64,000 nucleotides of DNA from positions 43,517,131 through 43,581,130 of the forward strand of contig NC_065548.1 of assembly GCF_022605725.1 (NCBI RefSeq), read 5' to 3'. The position numbers were made by a program, and so were the translations under genes. Within the stretch, counting starts at the first letter, position 1. Every line of letters begins with the position of its first letter. Of the stretch, positions 1 through 12,100 are shown one piece after another. The stretch is from Anthonomus grandis grandis. Its lineage: Eukaryota; Arthropoda; Insecta; Coleoptera; Curculionidae. The notes under the pieces were generated by a model. The model made no database searches. It was not told where the DNA came from and saw only the letters and a program-made list of their open reading frames with translations.

Positions 1-85
1 ACATTTTAAGTAAAAAAAAAAAGAGCAAAAATAATAAAAAAAAGCATGAATTCTAACGCGAAATATAAATTTTCCGCAGGAAAGA

Positions 86-3000
86 CTAATTGTTCGGTAA
101 TGAACATAACTTCGAGACAGGACGGCGCAGTATCCCCTTATGCGTCTTTACCGCTACAACACGCGTAATGCCATCCCTGCCTGGAAAACATTCTATTACA
201 CGACCCAACAACCACGAAAGGGGTGGAGCATTATCCTCCTTTAATAATACCAACGAATCAATTTCAATGGCTTTACCTCTATCATACCACTTCGACCTCT
301 GATTAAGGGTGTGTAAATATTCATTATGCCACCTCTTCCAAAAATCCTGGTGGATACGTTGAATAAGTTGCCAGCGCGAAAGACGACCCAATTTAATCTC
401 TGTTAGGTCGGATTCAACGAAGGTATTTAAAGGTTCCAAATTCAAAAAATGACTTGGGGTCAGAGGGTTTAAGTCATTAGGGTCGCTACTTAATGAACAG
501 AGAGGACGAGAATTTAGGATTGCCTCTATTGAGGTCAAGACAGTATTAAACTCCTCATAGGTGAGGATGTGCGAACCAACTACGCGATGTAGATGGCCCT
601 TTACGGCCTTAATTCCAGCTTCCCAAATTCCACCAAAATTTGGGGCTGAAGGGGGGTTGAAATGCCACACTATGCCTTCGTGGATCGATGCATTACGCAT
701 ATTTTGCATCAACTCTTTTGACGCACCCACAAAATTCGTCCCACAATCGCTAAACATGTCTGTGACACGACCTCGGCGAGAAACAAAGCGCCTTAATGCG
801 GCCAGAAAGGCATCGCTTGATAGCTCTGTAACCAGTTCCAGGTGAAGAGCCTTTGTGCACAAGCAGACAAAAAGGCAAATATAAGCCTTACAAGTTTTGC
901 TGCCACGATGCTTGCCCATAGTGATTAAGTATGGCCCTCCAAAATCCACACCACTTTTGGTGAAACATTTTACTTGATTTACTCTGAAGGACGGTAAATC
1001 ACCCATAAGAGGAATTTGTGATGAAGGGTTACACCTAAAGCAACGCATGCAGGAAGACAAAACCTTTTTAATAATTCTTCTTGAAGAAGGAATCCAAAAG
1101 CGTTGACTGAGTAGGAATTGGGTAGTTTGTAAACCAGGGTGCATATATTTAATGTGAGTTTGTTCAATAATTAGAGAGGTAATTCGATGATCACGGGGTA
1201 ATAGACAGGGGTGTTTATGATTATAAGAAAGAGAAGCGTGCTTCAATCGTCCGCCCACCCTGAGAACACCATCCTTGTCTAAAAAAGGAGAGAGCTTCCG
1301 AATATATTTCGGTAATACTGTTAGATTAGTGTTGGATTTCGAAAGTTCTGCCATTTCTTGAGCAAATGAAACTTTCTGAACTTCTCGGATTAAAAGTAAG
1401 AGAGCTCTATCCAATTCTGCCAATGTTACATGAACTTTATTGTCAACGAGTTTTGGAGCCTTTACATATGCACAGAAACGTAAAACATATGCAACAATAC
1501 GAATAATCTTTGATAAAGAGGAGAATCTGGATATCAAATTATCCCAGAAGCTAACTACTGGAGTCGAGGTTAATAAAACAATCCTTCTTTTTTCAAGGTC
1601 TATACTATCGTCAAGTATACAGGGATCATTAACCCATTCAGTAAGATGAGACGTAAGGAATTCTGGTCCAGCCCACCATTTTTTGAGGTGAAGTAACTCG
1701 GAGGGAAGAAGACCTCTGGTTGCACAGTCAGCGGGATTATTTTCCGACTTAACATGAGCCCAGCAATCCGCAGATAATTTTTCCTGAATATACGATACGC
1801 GGTTACTTACAAAAGTAGTCCATTTATGGGGAGAAGACTTTATCCAGCTTAAAGCTACAGTGGAATCAGTCCATGCAAACAATGACGAAATATTTATAGA
1901 ATCAGCAAGCGCTTCTTTAACTGATGACATTAAATCTGCCAATAAGACAGCCGAGCACAACTCTAGCTTTGGAATCGAGATTGTCTTAAGAGGAGCTACT
2001 CTACTCTTAGAACATAGCAAATACGTCTGAACGTTATCATCATAAGTAATTATGCGAAAATAGACCACAGCTGCATACGCCTTTTCCGAGCTATCGCAGA
2101 AGCCGTGCATCTCACACAATTTCATCTGGGAAGGGATAATCTTTCGAGGTAATAAAAGGCTCGATAGGGTAGAAATACCTTCTTTAAATAAAGACCAGTA
2201 TTCTTTAATAGAGTTAGGAGCAGGTTGGTCCCAGTCTAGTCCAGATGACCATAATTGTTGAATAATTATTTTCAAAGAGACAGTAACAGGGGAAAGAAAT
2301 CCTAAAGGGTCAAAAATACGAGCCAAATCAGATAAAATGTTTCTTTTTGTACATGGTTTTACTATAGATTCTATTTTAAAGACAAAAGAATCACTAAGAG
2401 GATTCCATTGCAAGCCTAAAATCTTGACTATGGAATCAGTCTCTTTATCAAAGGAAAGGGGGTTCAACTGTGTCAAAGAGGTGTCTAAATGAGATATTAA
2501 TAAAGGCGTATTACTCGCCCATTTTCGCAATTCAAAGCCACCAAGAGAAAGCAACGAAATTAGTTCTTTCTGAAGGGCAAGAGCTGATTCGATAGAATCA
2601 GTACCGCTAACTACGTCATCCACGAATATTTCATTCTCTAAGACTTCAGATGCCCTAGGAAATTTAAACTTATAATCCTTAGCAAGTTGAGTGAGAGTTC
2701 TTATACCTTGGTATGGTGAAGAAGCTACACCGTAGGTTACGGTATTCAGTTGATAGTCTCTCACAGGATCAGACTTTGAAAACCTCCATAAAATTCTTTG
2801 AAAATTTCTACAGGGTTGATCTATGAGAATTTGTCGAAACATCTGCTTAATATCAGCAGTGAATGCAACAGCATGGATGCGAAATTTTAACAGCAAGTGA
2901 AATATATCCTGTTGAAGCTTGGGGCCGACTAACAAAGTGTCATTGAGAGAAATATTATTTGCAGCCTTCGCGGAGGCGTCGAAAACAACACGAAGTTTTG

Positions 3001-4252
3001 TGGTTGAACTTTCCGGACGAAGAATACAGTGATGGGGTATATAATAAGAGTTTTTTATATCTATATTTAAGGGGAGGATTTCCATATGTCCAGTGTCAAG
3101 AAAATCCTGCATAAAAGCGCGATATTCATCTTGGAGCTCGGGATTAGACTCCAGACGCCGCTCAAGAGAATAAAATCTGCGCAGAGCAATATCTCGAGTA
3201 TTTTCAAAAACTGGGAGTTCTAAATGTTTGAAAGGAAGTTGAAGAACATATCTCCCTGAGAAATTTCGAGTATGAGTCCTCTGAAAAAACTCCTCTGCAG
3301 CAACTTCATCAGGGGAATGAACATGGTAATTAGGGACTTGTTCCAGCTGCCAAAACCTTTTAACAATATCTAGAAGAGTGGAGCTGACAGTAGCGCAAAG
3401 GCCATTAGGGGTTGAACGAGAAATAGAGTCCTGGTAAGACACACGACCCATAATTATCCACCCTAGTTGAGTATTTAGAGCCACAGGTTTATTAATCGAT
3501 TGCGATATTTGACCTTCTTTAACAAGAAAACCAAAAACATCACCTCCAACCAACATGTCAATAGGACCCGAAACATTAAAACTTTCATCTGCCAGCTCGA
3601 GATGAGAAAACTGAGTGAAGCAATCTGTGGGTAAATCTGAAGAGGGAAGGTTTTCGCATATTTTTGGAATTATGGCAAAATCTAGAGAAAATTTGGGATT
3701 TGTAAAACATTTAGGCGTGAAGGTGCATGTGACTTCATGAGAGACATTTGAGACAGTGTCACCTAAACCTTTAACAAACAGGGAAAGAGGTCGTTTGACT
3801 AAGCCCAAACGTTTACATAATTTGTTTGTAATAAAATTCACTTGACTTGCGCTGTCCAATAAGATTCGCGCATTGATAAATTGACCCTGGGAATCCAGAA
3901 CCCGAATCTGTGCCGTGGCCAATAAAACAGAGCTTTCAGTATTTTTGTGTGGTTTGATATTGGTCAAGGCAACAGGTTGAGATCTGTACTCACAGTTTGT
4001 AGAAGATTCCTGCTCAACGGCAGGTGGCTGAGAAGCTTCAAAGGAGTCATGGTGCAAAAGGGTATGATGAGGCTTGGAGCATTTTTCGCAGCGGCGACGA
4101 GATGAGCAATTAAACGAGTTATGTTTTAAACCTAAGCAATTGGTGCACCATTTATTAGTTTTTGCAATTTTATATCTTTCGTGGGAATTTTTACTTAAGA
4201 ATTCTGAACATTTATAAATTGAGTGATTATTTTTGTGGCAAAAGTAACATGA
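86..4252 (-). CDS. pol: BEL/Pao Pol polyprotein with upstream nucleocapsid zinc knuckles
   Basis: The frame is open from just after the Gag stop to 86. Before the first usable start (about 4057) it encodes three nucleocapsid knuckles: two of the CxxCx4Hx4C type and one CxxC...H...H. Counting from 4057, the peptidase A17 motif LLDSA is at residues 66-70 and the reverse-transcriptase VDD near 478. The integrase HHCC zinc site is near 970-1003, and the integrase catalytic residues D, D, E lie near 1037, 1104 and 1145, the last in the GGIWEAG context. A DUF5641-like tail closes the protein at LCSLPNN. It should copy the RNA to DNA and integrate it. It shares the reading frame of Gag, so it may have been read as a fusion before the stop arose. 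No internal stop was seen, so it is probably functional or very young. Confidence 0.9.
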   Translation of the reverse strand, partial: SCYFCHKNNHSIYKCSEFLSKNSHERYKIAKTNKWCTNCLGLKHNSFNCSSRRRCEKCSKPHHTLLHHDSFEASQPPAVEQESSTNCEYRSQPVALTNIKPHKNTESSVLLATAQIRVLDSQGQFINARILLDSASQVNFITNKLCKRLGLVKRPLSLFVKGLGDTVSNVSHEVTCTFTPKCFTNPKFSLDFAIIPKICENLPSSDLPTDCFTQFSHLELADESFNVSGPIDMLVGGDVFGFLVKEGQISQSINKPVALNTQLGWIIMGRVSYQDSISRSTPNGLCATVSSTLLDIVKRFWQLEQVPNYHVHSPDEVAAEEFFQRTHTRNFSGRYVLQLPFKHLELPVFENTRDIALRRFYSLERRLESNPELQDEYRAFMQDFLDTGHMEILPLNIDIKNSYYIPHHCILRPESSTTKLRVVFDASAKAANNISLNDTLLVGPKLQQDIFHLLLKFRIHAVAFTADIKQMFRQILIDQPCRNFQRILWRFSKSDPVRDYQLNTVTYGVASSPYQGIRTLTQLAKDYKFKFPRASEVLENEIFVDDVVSGTDSIESALALQKELISLLSLGGFELRKWASNTPLLISHLDTSLTQLNPLSFDKETDSIVKILGLQWNPLSDSFVFKIESIVKPCTKRNILSDLARIFDPLGFLSPVTVSLKIIIQQLWSSGLDWDQPAPNSIKEYWSLFKEGISTLSSLLLPRKIIPSQMKLCEMHGFCDSSEKAYAAVVYFRIITYDDNVQTYLLCSKSRVAPLKTISIPKLELCSAVLLADLMSSVKEALADSINISSLFAWTDSTVALSWIKSSPHKWTTFVSNRVSYIQEKLSADCWAHVKSENNPADCATRGLLPSELLHLKKWWAGPEFLTSHLTEWVNDPCILDDSIDLEKRRIVLLTSTPVVSFWDNLISRFSSLSKIIRIVAYVLRFCAYVKAPKLVDNKVHVTLAELDRALLLLIREVQKVSFAQEMAELSKSNTNLTVLPKYIRKLSPFLDKDGVLRVGGRLKHASLSYNHKHPCLLPRDHRITSLIIEQTHIKYMHPGLQTTQFLLSQRFWIPSSRRIIKKVLSSCMRCFRCNPSSQIPLMGDLPSFRVNQVKCFTKSGVDFGGPYLITMGKHRGSKTCKAYICLFVCLCTKALHLELVTELSSDAFLAALRRFVSRRGRVTDMFSDCGTNFVGASKELMQNMRNASIHEGIVWHFNPPSAPNFGGIWEAGIKAVKGHLHRVVGSHILTYEEFNTVLTSIEAILNSRPLCSLSSDPNDLNPLTPSHFLNLEPLNTFVESDLTEIKLGRLSRWQLIQRIHQDFWKRWHNEYLHTLNQRSKWYDRGKAIEIDSLVLLKEDNAPPLSWLLGRVIECFPGRDGITRVVAVKTHKGILRRPVSKLCSLPNN

Positions 4253-5257
4253 CTAAAAGAGAACTTTTGTTGTTAGTGCTGCACTAACAACAAAAGTTCT
4301 CTTTGGCATTGCTGTTTGTTTTATATATTTAGAAGTACTAGGCTTTACATCTTTTAAAGAACTTGAGACGGTATCTAATGCGATACACTGCTTCTTAAGA
4401 AAGTCTAATAAAATTTCAAAATGCTTGTGTTTATTTTGAATTTCGTCTAGAGATTTACCACACTCAAGTTCGAACCTTGTGGCTGTGCTTGAATCAAGGC
4501 GATCAAATAGCATGTAAAATAAAACGAAATCCCATTGTGAGACAGGGTGACCCATATTTTCAATTGCAGTTAAGTGTTCAGTAAATGTATCTAATAGAGT
4601 TTGAAGAGATTTTGCATCATGCTCATCAGAAAGCTTCACAGTCTTTTCAATCTCACGCCAGTGACTAACCGAAATTAATTGATTATTTTCATATCTACCC
4701 TTCAATGTATTATAAGCTATGTTATAATTATTATCAGTTAAAGGAGTACACCGAACAATGCTTAGGGGGGGTCCTTCTAAGGAATTTAAAAGATATGTAA
4801 ATTTTTCTACATTAGAAAGACTTGAATTATTGTGAATAATAGAATCATAGAGGTCAATAAACGTCTTCCAATTTTTTATAGTGCCATTAAATTTTTTTAG
4901 TTCCAGCTTAGGTAATTTAACATGACTGGGGGTTGCCCTTTCTGCCCCTTGCTCAGTATTATCAAACAATTCAGAGCAAGTTGCTTGGATTGAATAAAAA
5001 TTTTCATCAAAATGTTTGCGAATAGCCTGTTGATTCGCCAAATCATCATCATCACCCTGAGCGACAATATTTAAAATAGAGGCGTGATGATTATTGAATT
5101 CAGTAACAATCCCTTCAAGGTGTTTGACCCGAATTTTTAACTGTGTATGAAGGCGTACATTATTAATGGCATTATCAGCAACTACTTTGATTTCTTCTAA
5201 GCGGCTAACAGCACTATCGCGTTGAGCAATAAGGCCTCTTAGCTTTTTATCAGCCAT
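4253..5257 (-). CDS. gag: BEL/Pao Gag (DUF1759-type), ends early at a TAG
   Basis: 334 residues from MADKKLRG. A coiled-coil-like N-terminus is followed by the DUF1759-type core, with LPKLELKKFNG near residue 116 and KNWKTFIDLYDS just after. The family usually continues from this core into zinc knuckles. Here the frame stops at TAG (4253-4255) and the knuckles follow in the same frame, starting CYFCHKNNH. A perfect hairpin (4258-4302) encodes the last residues before the stop, which look foreign to the family. Either readthrough restores Gag-nucleocapsid-Pol, or the palindromic insertion and stop inactivated this copy. The second is more economical. Confidence 0.85.
   Translation of the reverse strand: MADKKLRGLIAQRDSAVSRLEEIKVVADNAINNVRLHTQLKIRVKHLEGIVTEFNNHHASILNIVAQGDDDDLANQQAIRKHFDENFYSIQATCSELFDNTEQGAERATPSHVKLPKLELKKFNGTIKNWKTFIDLYDSIIHNNSSLSNVEKFTYLLNSLEGPPLSIVRCTPLTDNNYNIAYNTLKGRYENNQLISVSHWREIEKTVKLSDEHDAKSLQTLLDTFTEHLTAIENMGHPVSQWDFVLFYMLFDRLDSSTATRFELECGKSLDEIQNKHKHFEILLDFLKKQCIALDTVSSSLKDVKPSTSKYIKQTAMPKRTFVVSAALTTKVLF
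4258..4302. repeat. Perfect 45-bp hairpin at the Gag/Pol junction
   Basis: Two 22-base arms are exact reverse complements around a single central T (4280). The stem ends two bases before the Gag stop codon on the minus strand. No flanking direct repeats are visible, so it looks more like a snap-back templated insertion than a transposon. Confidence 0.9.
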
Positions 5258-6573
5258 ATTAACGAGAGCGAAGGAAGAAAAATTAAATTTGGATTAAAAT
5301 ATTTTAATCCGAGATAAAGCAATACTGAGCAAAAAACAAAGTTTTAGACAAAATGAGAAAGGGGGTTTATTATATTTCTTATTTTGATTAAACAGTAAAA
5401 ATTGCTTAATAAGGTGAAATTAACCAAGCTACTTATACCTATTGATATAGAGCTATAAACTCAGAGATTCAAAAAAATGGATTTATTCTTGTATATTTAT
5501 TTTATACGTTAAGCGTGAAGGGTATAGTTGATTAAATTAGTTATAAAATTGTTCACGCAAGAGCAGAGATATAGAGAGATCAAGAGATATTAAGAGCATT
5601 AAAGAGAAGGAGAGATGGATGAGACCATATAAAGGAAATTGTTTTGATACACTAAATTGCAACAAATTTCTGAAAAGGTATAGCAAATAGAGAGAAACTG
5701 TCACAATATATAATCAAAACAATTGAGGGAGTTATGCGAGATATTATGAGTAATATTATAAATAATAACATATATAAGAGGAGAGAGGCAAATATCGCCT
5801 ATGAGTATCACAAAGAGAGAAAGAGAGAGAGAAGATTTGGCAAACCAGGGGGTTTAATATTTGGGGGTAATAAGATTAATTACCAAATCTTTTACAAAAA
5901 AGTCAATACAATTTTTTTTATTATTTTATCAGCAATATTATTGTAAAGTAATATTACTAGACAAGCCAACAACGAAAACCAAATTATAAGTCCGGGCGTA
6001 GAGAGGAAATAATATTAAGTAAAGCCACCGAAACCGAGTTGATTTACTATTCCACTCTGTAAAAATATAATAAGAGACGGACGAGGGACCAGCGGCGCTG
6101 CAACTGACGCGATATGCAATTATCGACGCGTTGAGACGCTAAATGTGAGAAGAGAGATAGATAGACGGTACTGTCCGATTGACTCGAGAATGGAATTTCT
6201 ATAATTAACCAAAATTTTAAACAATTTTAACGTGAGGTTTACCAATATAGCAATACCGAATAATAATTTTGTATGCTCTTACACGTTTTGGATGTAATTT
6301 TTTGCTGAAATGTAGGTATGCAATCAAAATCCTAAATCCAAATCCGCGATCGAAGTGACCAAAAAATGTAGGAGAAATATAAAAATAGTGGACTGTATCT
6401 TTAATTAATTAATGCATAAAAAATTAAGACGACGGCCAAGACAACCCCAAAATAATTTGTGGCTCACCTTGCTGTCGCTTCTGTTCAGGACTGCTCCTCC
6501 AGGTTCACCTCCAAATATTTGCTGGGTTTGACGGTGTGCCGGCACTTATATTTTTTGGAATTCACTCGCGTGT

Positions 6574-6582
6574 CTTTATATA
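6574..6582 (-). promoter_or_regulatory. TATA-like box, possible BEL 5' LTR promoter
   Basis: TATATAAAG on the minus strand lies upstream of Gag in a less AT-rich stretch (about 6460-6720). A splice-donor-like AAGGTGAGCC occurs further downstream near 6460. This is consistent with an LTR promoter and leader, but without the 3' LTR it is only a guess. Confidence 0.25.
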
Positions 6583-6720
6583 TGGAGAACGACTTATTTG
6601 GTCAGTAGTTTATTTACCAATGCTAATGCTGCCAGTTCCCATCAATCAGGAACGATGCAGTACTGGACTAGAGGTGCGTGCGACTCTTCTCGGTCAAAAT
6701 TAAGGTTGTCTTACATATGA

Positions 6721-9594
6721 CGCGATAAAAAGCCGCGAATAATAATTTAGCAAAAAAAAAACTAAAGAAATTGTAGAATACAACTTTAGATATTAACAAC
6801 GATCAGTACCACGACGAAGCAAAGCTCATGTTAAATATAATTATATGAATATTGACAATAAAAAAAGAATAAAAATAAATAAAGAAATGAGTCTTCCGAT
6901 TTGACGGAACACAGGGGAACGGCAATAAATGTACTTAACGCTTTTACAAATGTTTAAGGATTTATAATGGAGACTAATAAAACCAACAAATTACATTTTT
7001 AATATATAATTTGTATTTTAAATACAAAAAAAAAACATTGCACGCATTTAACTAATTTACCTAATTTGTACAAAAAGTTTATTTATTAAACTTAATAAAA
7101 AAATAACAATAGAGTTTAACTCCGATTAGAAATTACACAATAACTAAGCTACCTATTTACTACTTATTGAAAAATAAGAGGACAGTCTTGACAGAGCTAT
7201 ACCCTTAGAGTAAACTTATTTTTTTAATTAAAGATCCTAAATTTTACTGTACAAGTATATACATCACGGTTGGATTTAAGTGCATAGCAACACTGCTATA
7301 AACAATATAGTTGCAGTGCAGTAATACACAAATATCCTAGTTAACGAAACCATTGTCAAGTTGTAAAAACTTTATGGATGGGTTTGAAACAAAGATATAC
7401 TATATTCTATATACTATGTTACAAAAAAGTTTCTGCAGTATTATTTTAATTTATCTAAAATAGATTACTCTAACTAAAGCATACCATAAAATGAATACTA
7501 TATTTCCAAAGTAAACAATAGTACCTACATATTTTAATAAAAAATGATGGAACTAAAAATCAAAATCCAAGAAAACGAAAATAATACATTACATAAAATA
7601 TTCCATAATTGCAAAAATTAGATTCATATGAGATTAATAAATTATTTTAATTTTTTATTTAAACATTTTTTGTGTTTATTTAATAATAAATTTGGTCGGG
7701 CTATTTCACGAAAAAGAAACTTTAAATTTTTGACAAATCATTTTCTGTCTAAAAATTGTAAGTACATAAGCTAAGGCATTCCCTGAAAGTACGCGGTCGC
7801 CATTTTTTCATAATTATCTCAGGTTTTATTAGAGATATAGATCTTATGTTATATGGACTGCATATGAAAGACGTTAGATCAATAGCATTTCTATATGCAG
7901 TATTAAACAAAGATTTAATACAAAAAGTAAATGGCGGGAAAACATTGGGTTCAAGATTTTGCAGCAAAAAATAATTCATAAAAATGAAGTCGAATAAATG
8001 TATACCAAACATTACAAATATGTTGCTTTAAATGTAAATAGTCAAATTTTATAAACAAATAGTTTTTTTTAAATCCCATGCCATGCCATTGCACATCAAA
8101 TGTTTTTATAAAATAGCATTTCAAAATCCCATATGAACTTAACTTTTTAACAAATTTTAAATATGTAAATCACGTGGCATTAGCAAAAATTAATTGGATG
8201 TTGGAAATCTGACTTACAATAGGCACTAACAGCCGAATAAAGATTTGACCTGATAGAATATTGCTTAATTAATTTATATCGTAGATCAAAAATTAAAACT
8301 AATATTAAACTATATTATAAGAACACAAATGTACTTGTCTCCACTAGAAACAATCACAGTTTATTAATTAAGAACACCAAAACAATATTTTTTAACTTAA
8401 CTTAAAATTATCGTTATAATATAAAACCCAAATGCAGGTGATGCCTATTCATAATATCGGTGAAAATGTGTGGACATCTCATAAAACAGTCCCTATAAAA
8501 ATACATATTAAGTATAAAAAACCAATAAAAAGTTTATTACAGGCCGTTTGACATGATCGCATAATAGATCCTATTTTTGAAAAAAATTAGTCTAGGTACC
8601 TGCTTTTCATACGTCATTCGAAAAGTCACATGAATAACAATATCGTCTAGAAATCAACAGACTTAATGACTTAAACAGTGTCGTAACTCGAGCATAAAAA
8701 ATAAAATCTATTTTCGTGGACCTTAAATAAATTTTTTGTTTAAATTTGGTTCACAAAACAATTAAATAAAAAGTTATTAAAATTAATAAAAAGTTATTTA
8801 AGATCGTCGCACTGGGTTACTAATTTTATTTTTTGTTATTTTACCTATATTTAAAACCAATGCCTTAACTACGTTACGGCACGTACCTTAATAATTATTG
8901 AAAAAGAAGAACGTAATACAAGAAATGCCCAATAAAAGAAGTAACTAATTATGAATTCGACACAATAATATAGATTTTAGTTAAACTCCTAGTTACGGCG
9001 TTGGTTTTAAAGACCGCTAATCCGAAAGCGAAATATCGAAATATATATAAACAGAAATAAGGCTTAAAAAATAAAAATTACCTCTTATTACAGTGTGTCT
9101 GAAATTGATGTTAAAATTCCCACGTTTTGTGATCCGAAGAACTATTAAATTGGGAGAATTTTAGATTACACTGTTGATTTAGGTAGTTTTTTCGATTTTC
9201 TCCGTTGAAGCTTGCAATATGTCCATTTTTTAAACAAAATTAATTTCTATAAGAAATTTTAGAGGAATGGTTTTGGTGAGTGGTCTCCAACAAAACGAAT
9301 GCCACAGAAAGAAGGAAGTCAATTATATCCTACAAGTGATTCATGGTCAAGGTTTTGCAAATCTGGAATGCGATAATGAATTTACAAGACAGGAACTTCT
9401 GGAAATAATACACGAAAATAAGAAATCAGATAATGATGATATTTCTAAAGAATTCGCAGTGAAGACGCTAACAATTTACTGGAATCAATGTAAATTAAAT
9501 TTTATTACCTGCTTATAAACATTCATCATTGACAAAGCATCATTGGAATGAAGTTTGCAATTGTATGAAACTCCCGCGGATAACGAGGGATTGC
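6721..9594. other. AT-rich stretch without a recognised gene
   Basis: Only short ORFs occur (for example 7749-8012 and 9267-9518) and none resembles a known family. I see no RNA gene and no clear transposon ends. Confidence 0.5.
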
Positions 9595-11192
9595 TATACC
9601 TATTGCTAATAATAACTTCGTTATTATTGGAGCTACGAAGTCGGTTAACTAGTAGTATTTTTCCGCTAATTACGATAGTAAAATTGAAATAAAAATCGAA
9701 CAACGCGTTTGCGAGTTATGTCAAAAAGTTCCATCTTTTTTAATGAGAGAAGTTCTCAATCGACAGTAAATTGAATTCTAAACAAAAGTTGTCATATCCC
9801 CTCTCGCCTTAAAATCAAAAATTAAAAAGCAATTGATGATTTTTCAAATTTGTTCAGTTAGTTTTAGTAGTTCTGGCAATGACTCTGTCATCAATTATGC
9901 TTAGCTGTTCTTTAAGAGTATACCGCCTCTTATATACAGCATCTTTTAAATAGCCCCAAAGGAAAAGTGCAGAAGTATTATTTCCGGTGATTGAGGAGGC
10001 GGGATGAAAAACGGTCATCAAAAAGGTCGTGTAATAGGGTTTAAATCTGGCTAATATTATGGGCAGGAGCTCTATCTTGTTGAAAGTAGGTCTGTTGTCT
10101 ACTTCTCACCTGATATTATGCACCTTGATAAAATACAGGACCTATAATTCTTAACCCGCACCAAACATTCACATTAAAACGTCTCTGAGGATTACAGGGA
10201 TAAAAGGGATAAAAGTTCATTGGATTTTCTTGACTCCAATAATGGGTGTTTCTATTAAACATGAAATTTGATTCATTGCTCCAAAGAATTAAGCGCCAAA
10301 AATTAGCATCAAGCCCGACTTGAGAACTGAACCATGAACCTGAATGCGCCTTTCTTGATCTTCTGCCGCTGTGTAGGTCTTTACCTATAGAGCCCAAACT
10401 TATGCTTTTTTAGAATGCTGTGAATGGTTCCCAAACATAATCCACTTTATTGCACTAAATCATTAACTGAATTAATAATTGAGTCGGATGAGCTTCAAAG
10501 TAAGCTAATACATCAACTTCAGTTGCTTTAGTTAGTTCTAATTTTTTTTAATTACTTTAAAATTTAATCTAAATAATATAAAAGCAAAAAGTACCTTCGG
10601 TCTGGTAATTGGGAAATAAAGTTCACTAGCTTGATGACAATTTTTTTTGACAAATAATTCTATCAAACATTCTATCATATCACATTGTTCTAAATACGCG
10701 AAACGCATCTTTTTTCAAAAAAAAACAAATTTTAAGATATTTACACAAGAAACTTCAAATTGTCACTTTAATCTTGATGATATTTATAAAACATTGCATG
10801 TGAAATCAGAGCCCCATTAACATTTTTAAAAACTGTTAATTTCTTAGTTTCCTTTGTTTTTAGGGTGAAATTATATCTAAGAGTATAATAAAAATAAATA
10901 TATATAAATATATATATATATAAAATATATATAATGGAAATGTAACTTTTGTTTAGAATTTAGTTTACTACCGACTGAGAATTTTGCATACTTGTATACT
11001 TGTACTATAGTGTAAATAACCATTAAGAAAAATGAAACTTTTTGACATAACTCGCGAACGCGTTGTTCGGTTTTTATTTCATTTTCACTTTCGTAATCAG
11101 CGGAAAAAAAACTAGCTTGCCTATTTACCCGATTTTGTAGCTCCAATAATAACGAAGTTAGCAATAATGCCAACTTTCAAAACCCTGTATAC
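9595..11192 (-). mobile_element. Degenerate Tc1/mariner element with ~150-bp inverted ends
   Basis: The stretch about 9597-9745 is the reverse complement, with scattered changes, of about 11030-11190. Both include CATAACTCGC, ACGCGTTGTTCG and CTCCAATAATAACGAAGTTA. The right end finishes in CCCTGTA, typical of mariner tips; the left tip has a small deletion. A decayed transposase lies between them on the minus strand. TA flanks are plausible on both sides. Confidence 0.75.
9860..10430 (-). pseudogene. Mariner (DUF4817 group) transposase remnant
   Basis: The clearest segment (10397-10116) matches the catalytic core of the intact copy at 36380: W..LILWSNESNF, then HYWSQENP, then FNVNVWCGLRIIGPVFY. 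The first catalytic Asp, normally in TDEA, reads N in SNES. Past 10116 broken frames still encode the C-terminal FLWGYLKDAVY stretch. The order of motifs fits a single decayed transposase between the inverted ends. It is certainly inactive. Confidence 0.7.
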
Positions 11193-11591
11193 ATTTATCT
11201 TCTTAGATCGAATGAATACTGATTAAGTACTGGGTCTAATAGAAAAAATCGCTGATTTTGTGAATGTATTTCAATTTTATAAATTTTCATTCGAAGATAA
11301 TATTGTTGTTGAATGCACAACTTGAAAATGCCAGTAATTATCTGATGGCTCGAGGCGTTCCATTACAAAGTTACCATCATCATACATACTCATAAGAAAT
11401 ATTTATTATTTTATATCACTCTCGAATGTGAAACACACATAGAGTAGATTCACAACAATTATAGGGTTAAGTTCCTACAGAGGTGTCATGCCATTCAAAC
11501 AGTTCAATTCAGGAGCCGCAAAAGATACTTCTGATAAGTTGGCACTAATTCTGTAAAAATTCTATGAAATATTTATCAATATATATATAAC

Positions 11592-12100
11592 ATGTGTATT
11601 ATTGATGCACAGCTGCATGGCTTTCGCCGACACTGTAAGCGAATTATTGGCAACGCGTCTTTGACTTATGAGGATATGTATGCGGTACTGGTGCAAATAG
11701 AAGTTTGCCTAAACTCACGTCCTTTAAAACCGATATCAACCGATCCAAACGATTCTCTACTCTTAACTCCTTCGCATTTTTTAATTGGCGACACACTTGC
11801 CAGTCTACCGGAAAACAATGTAACAGATCTTCAGATAGCCATACTGTCTCGATACTAGCATTTGCAGCAGCTTGAGCAGTTCTGGGCGAGGTTAAGGACT
11901 ATCCTTGTCAGGAACAAACATGTTCCACGTGTAAAACCGATGAAGACAATCCCGTGAAAGTTGCTGCATTAGTGGTGTTAATAGACGACAATTGGCCGCC
12001 ACTAAAATGGACAATAGCTCGAGTTGTGGAGATACATAAAGGTGTACCGTGGAGACATTATATACCTCTTTTAAACCATCAATATCAGGACAGCCAGCAT
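11592..12100 (+). pseudogene. BEL/Pao integrase C-terminus fragment
   Basis: Two plus-strand frames encode the end of a BEL integrase: the KRIIGNASLTYEDMYAVL and CLNSRPLKPISTDPND regions, LTPSHFLIGDTL, then the DUF5641-like VAALVVLIDDNWPPLKW. The first frame stops at 11856-11858, and a frameshift separates it from the second. No LTR, Gag or other Pol domain is attached. It is a different, older copy than the one at 1-6720. Confidence 0.8.

Larger units (their letters stand above)
1..6720 (-). mobile_element. BEL/Pao LTR retrotransposon, cut by the left window edge
   Basis: Gag (5257-4253) is followed on the minus strand by nucleocapsid zinc knuckles and a long intact Pol. The Pol order is peptidase A17, reverse transcriptase, RNase H, integrase, the BEL/Pao order. 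The 3' LTR should begin within about 85 bases of the left edge, so the two LTRs cannot be compared here. The 5' LTR is probably somewhere between 5300 and 6720, but I could not fix its ends or a primer-binding site. The long undamaged Pol frame suggests a young insertion apart from the Gag lesion. Confidence 0.85.

Noticed and set aside
5734..5946. 70-residue ORF in a GA-rich stretch near the BEL leader
   Set aside because: Low-complexity GAGA repeats explain the open frame; no known domain.
9267..9518. 83-residue plus-strand ORF
   Set aside because: Composition is protein-like but I recognise no family, and no splice partner or element context supports it.
10890..10935. TA-rich microsatellite considered as a regulatory TATA region
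   Set aside because: It is a simple repeat inside a dead mariner element with no gene downstream.
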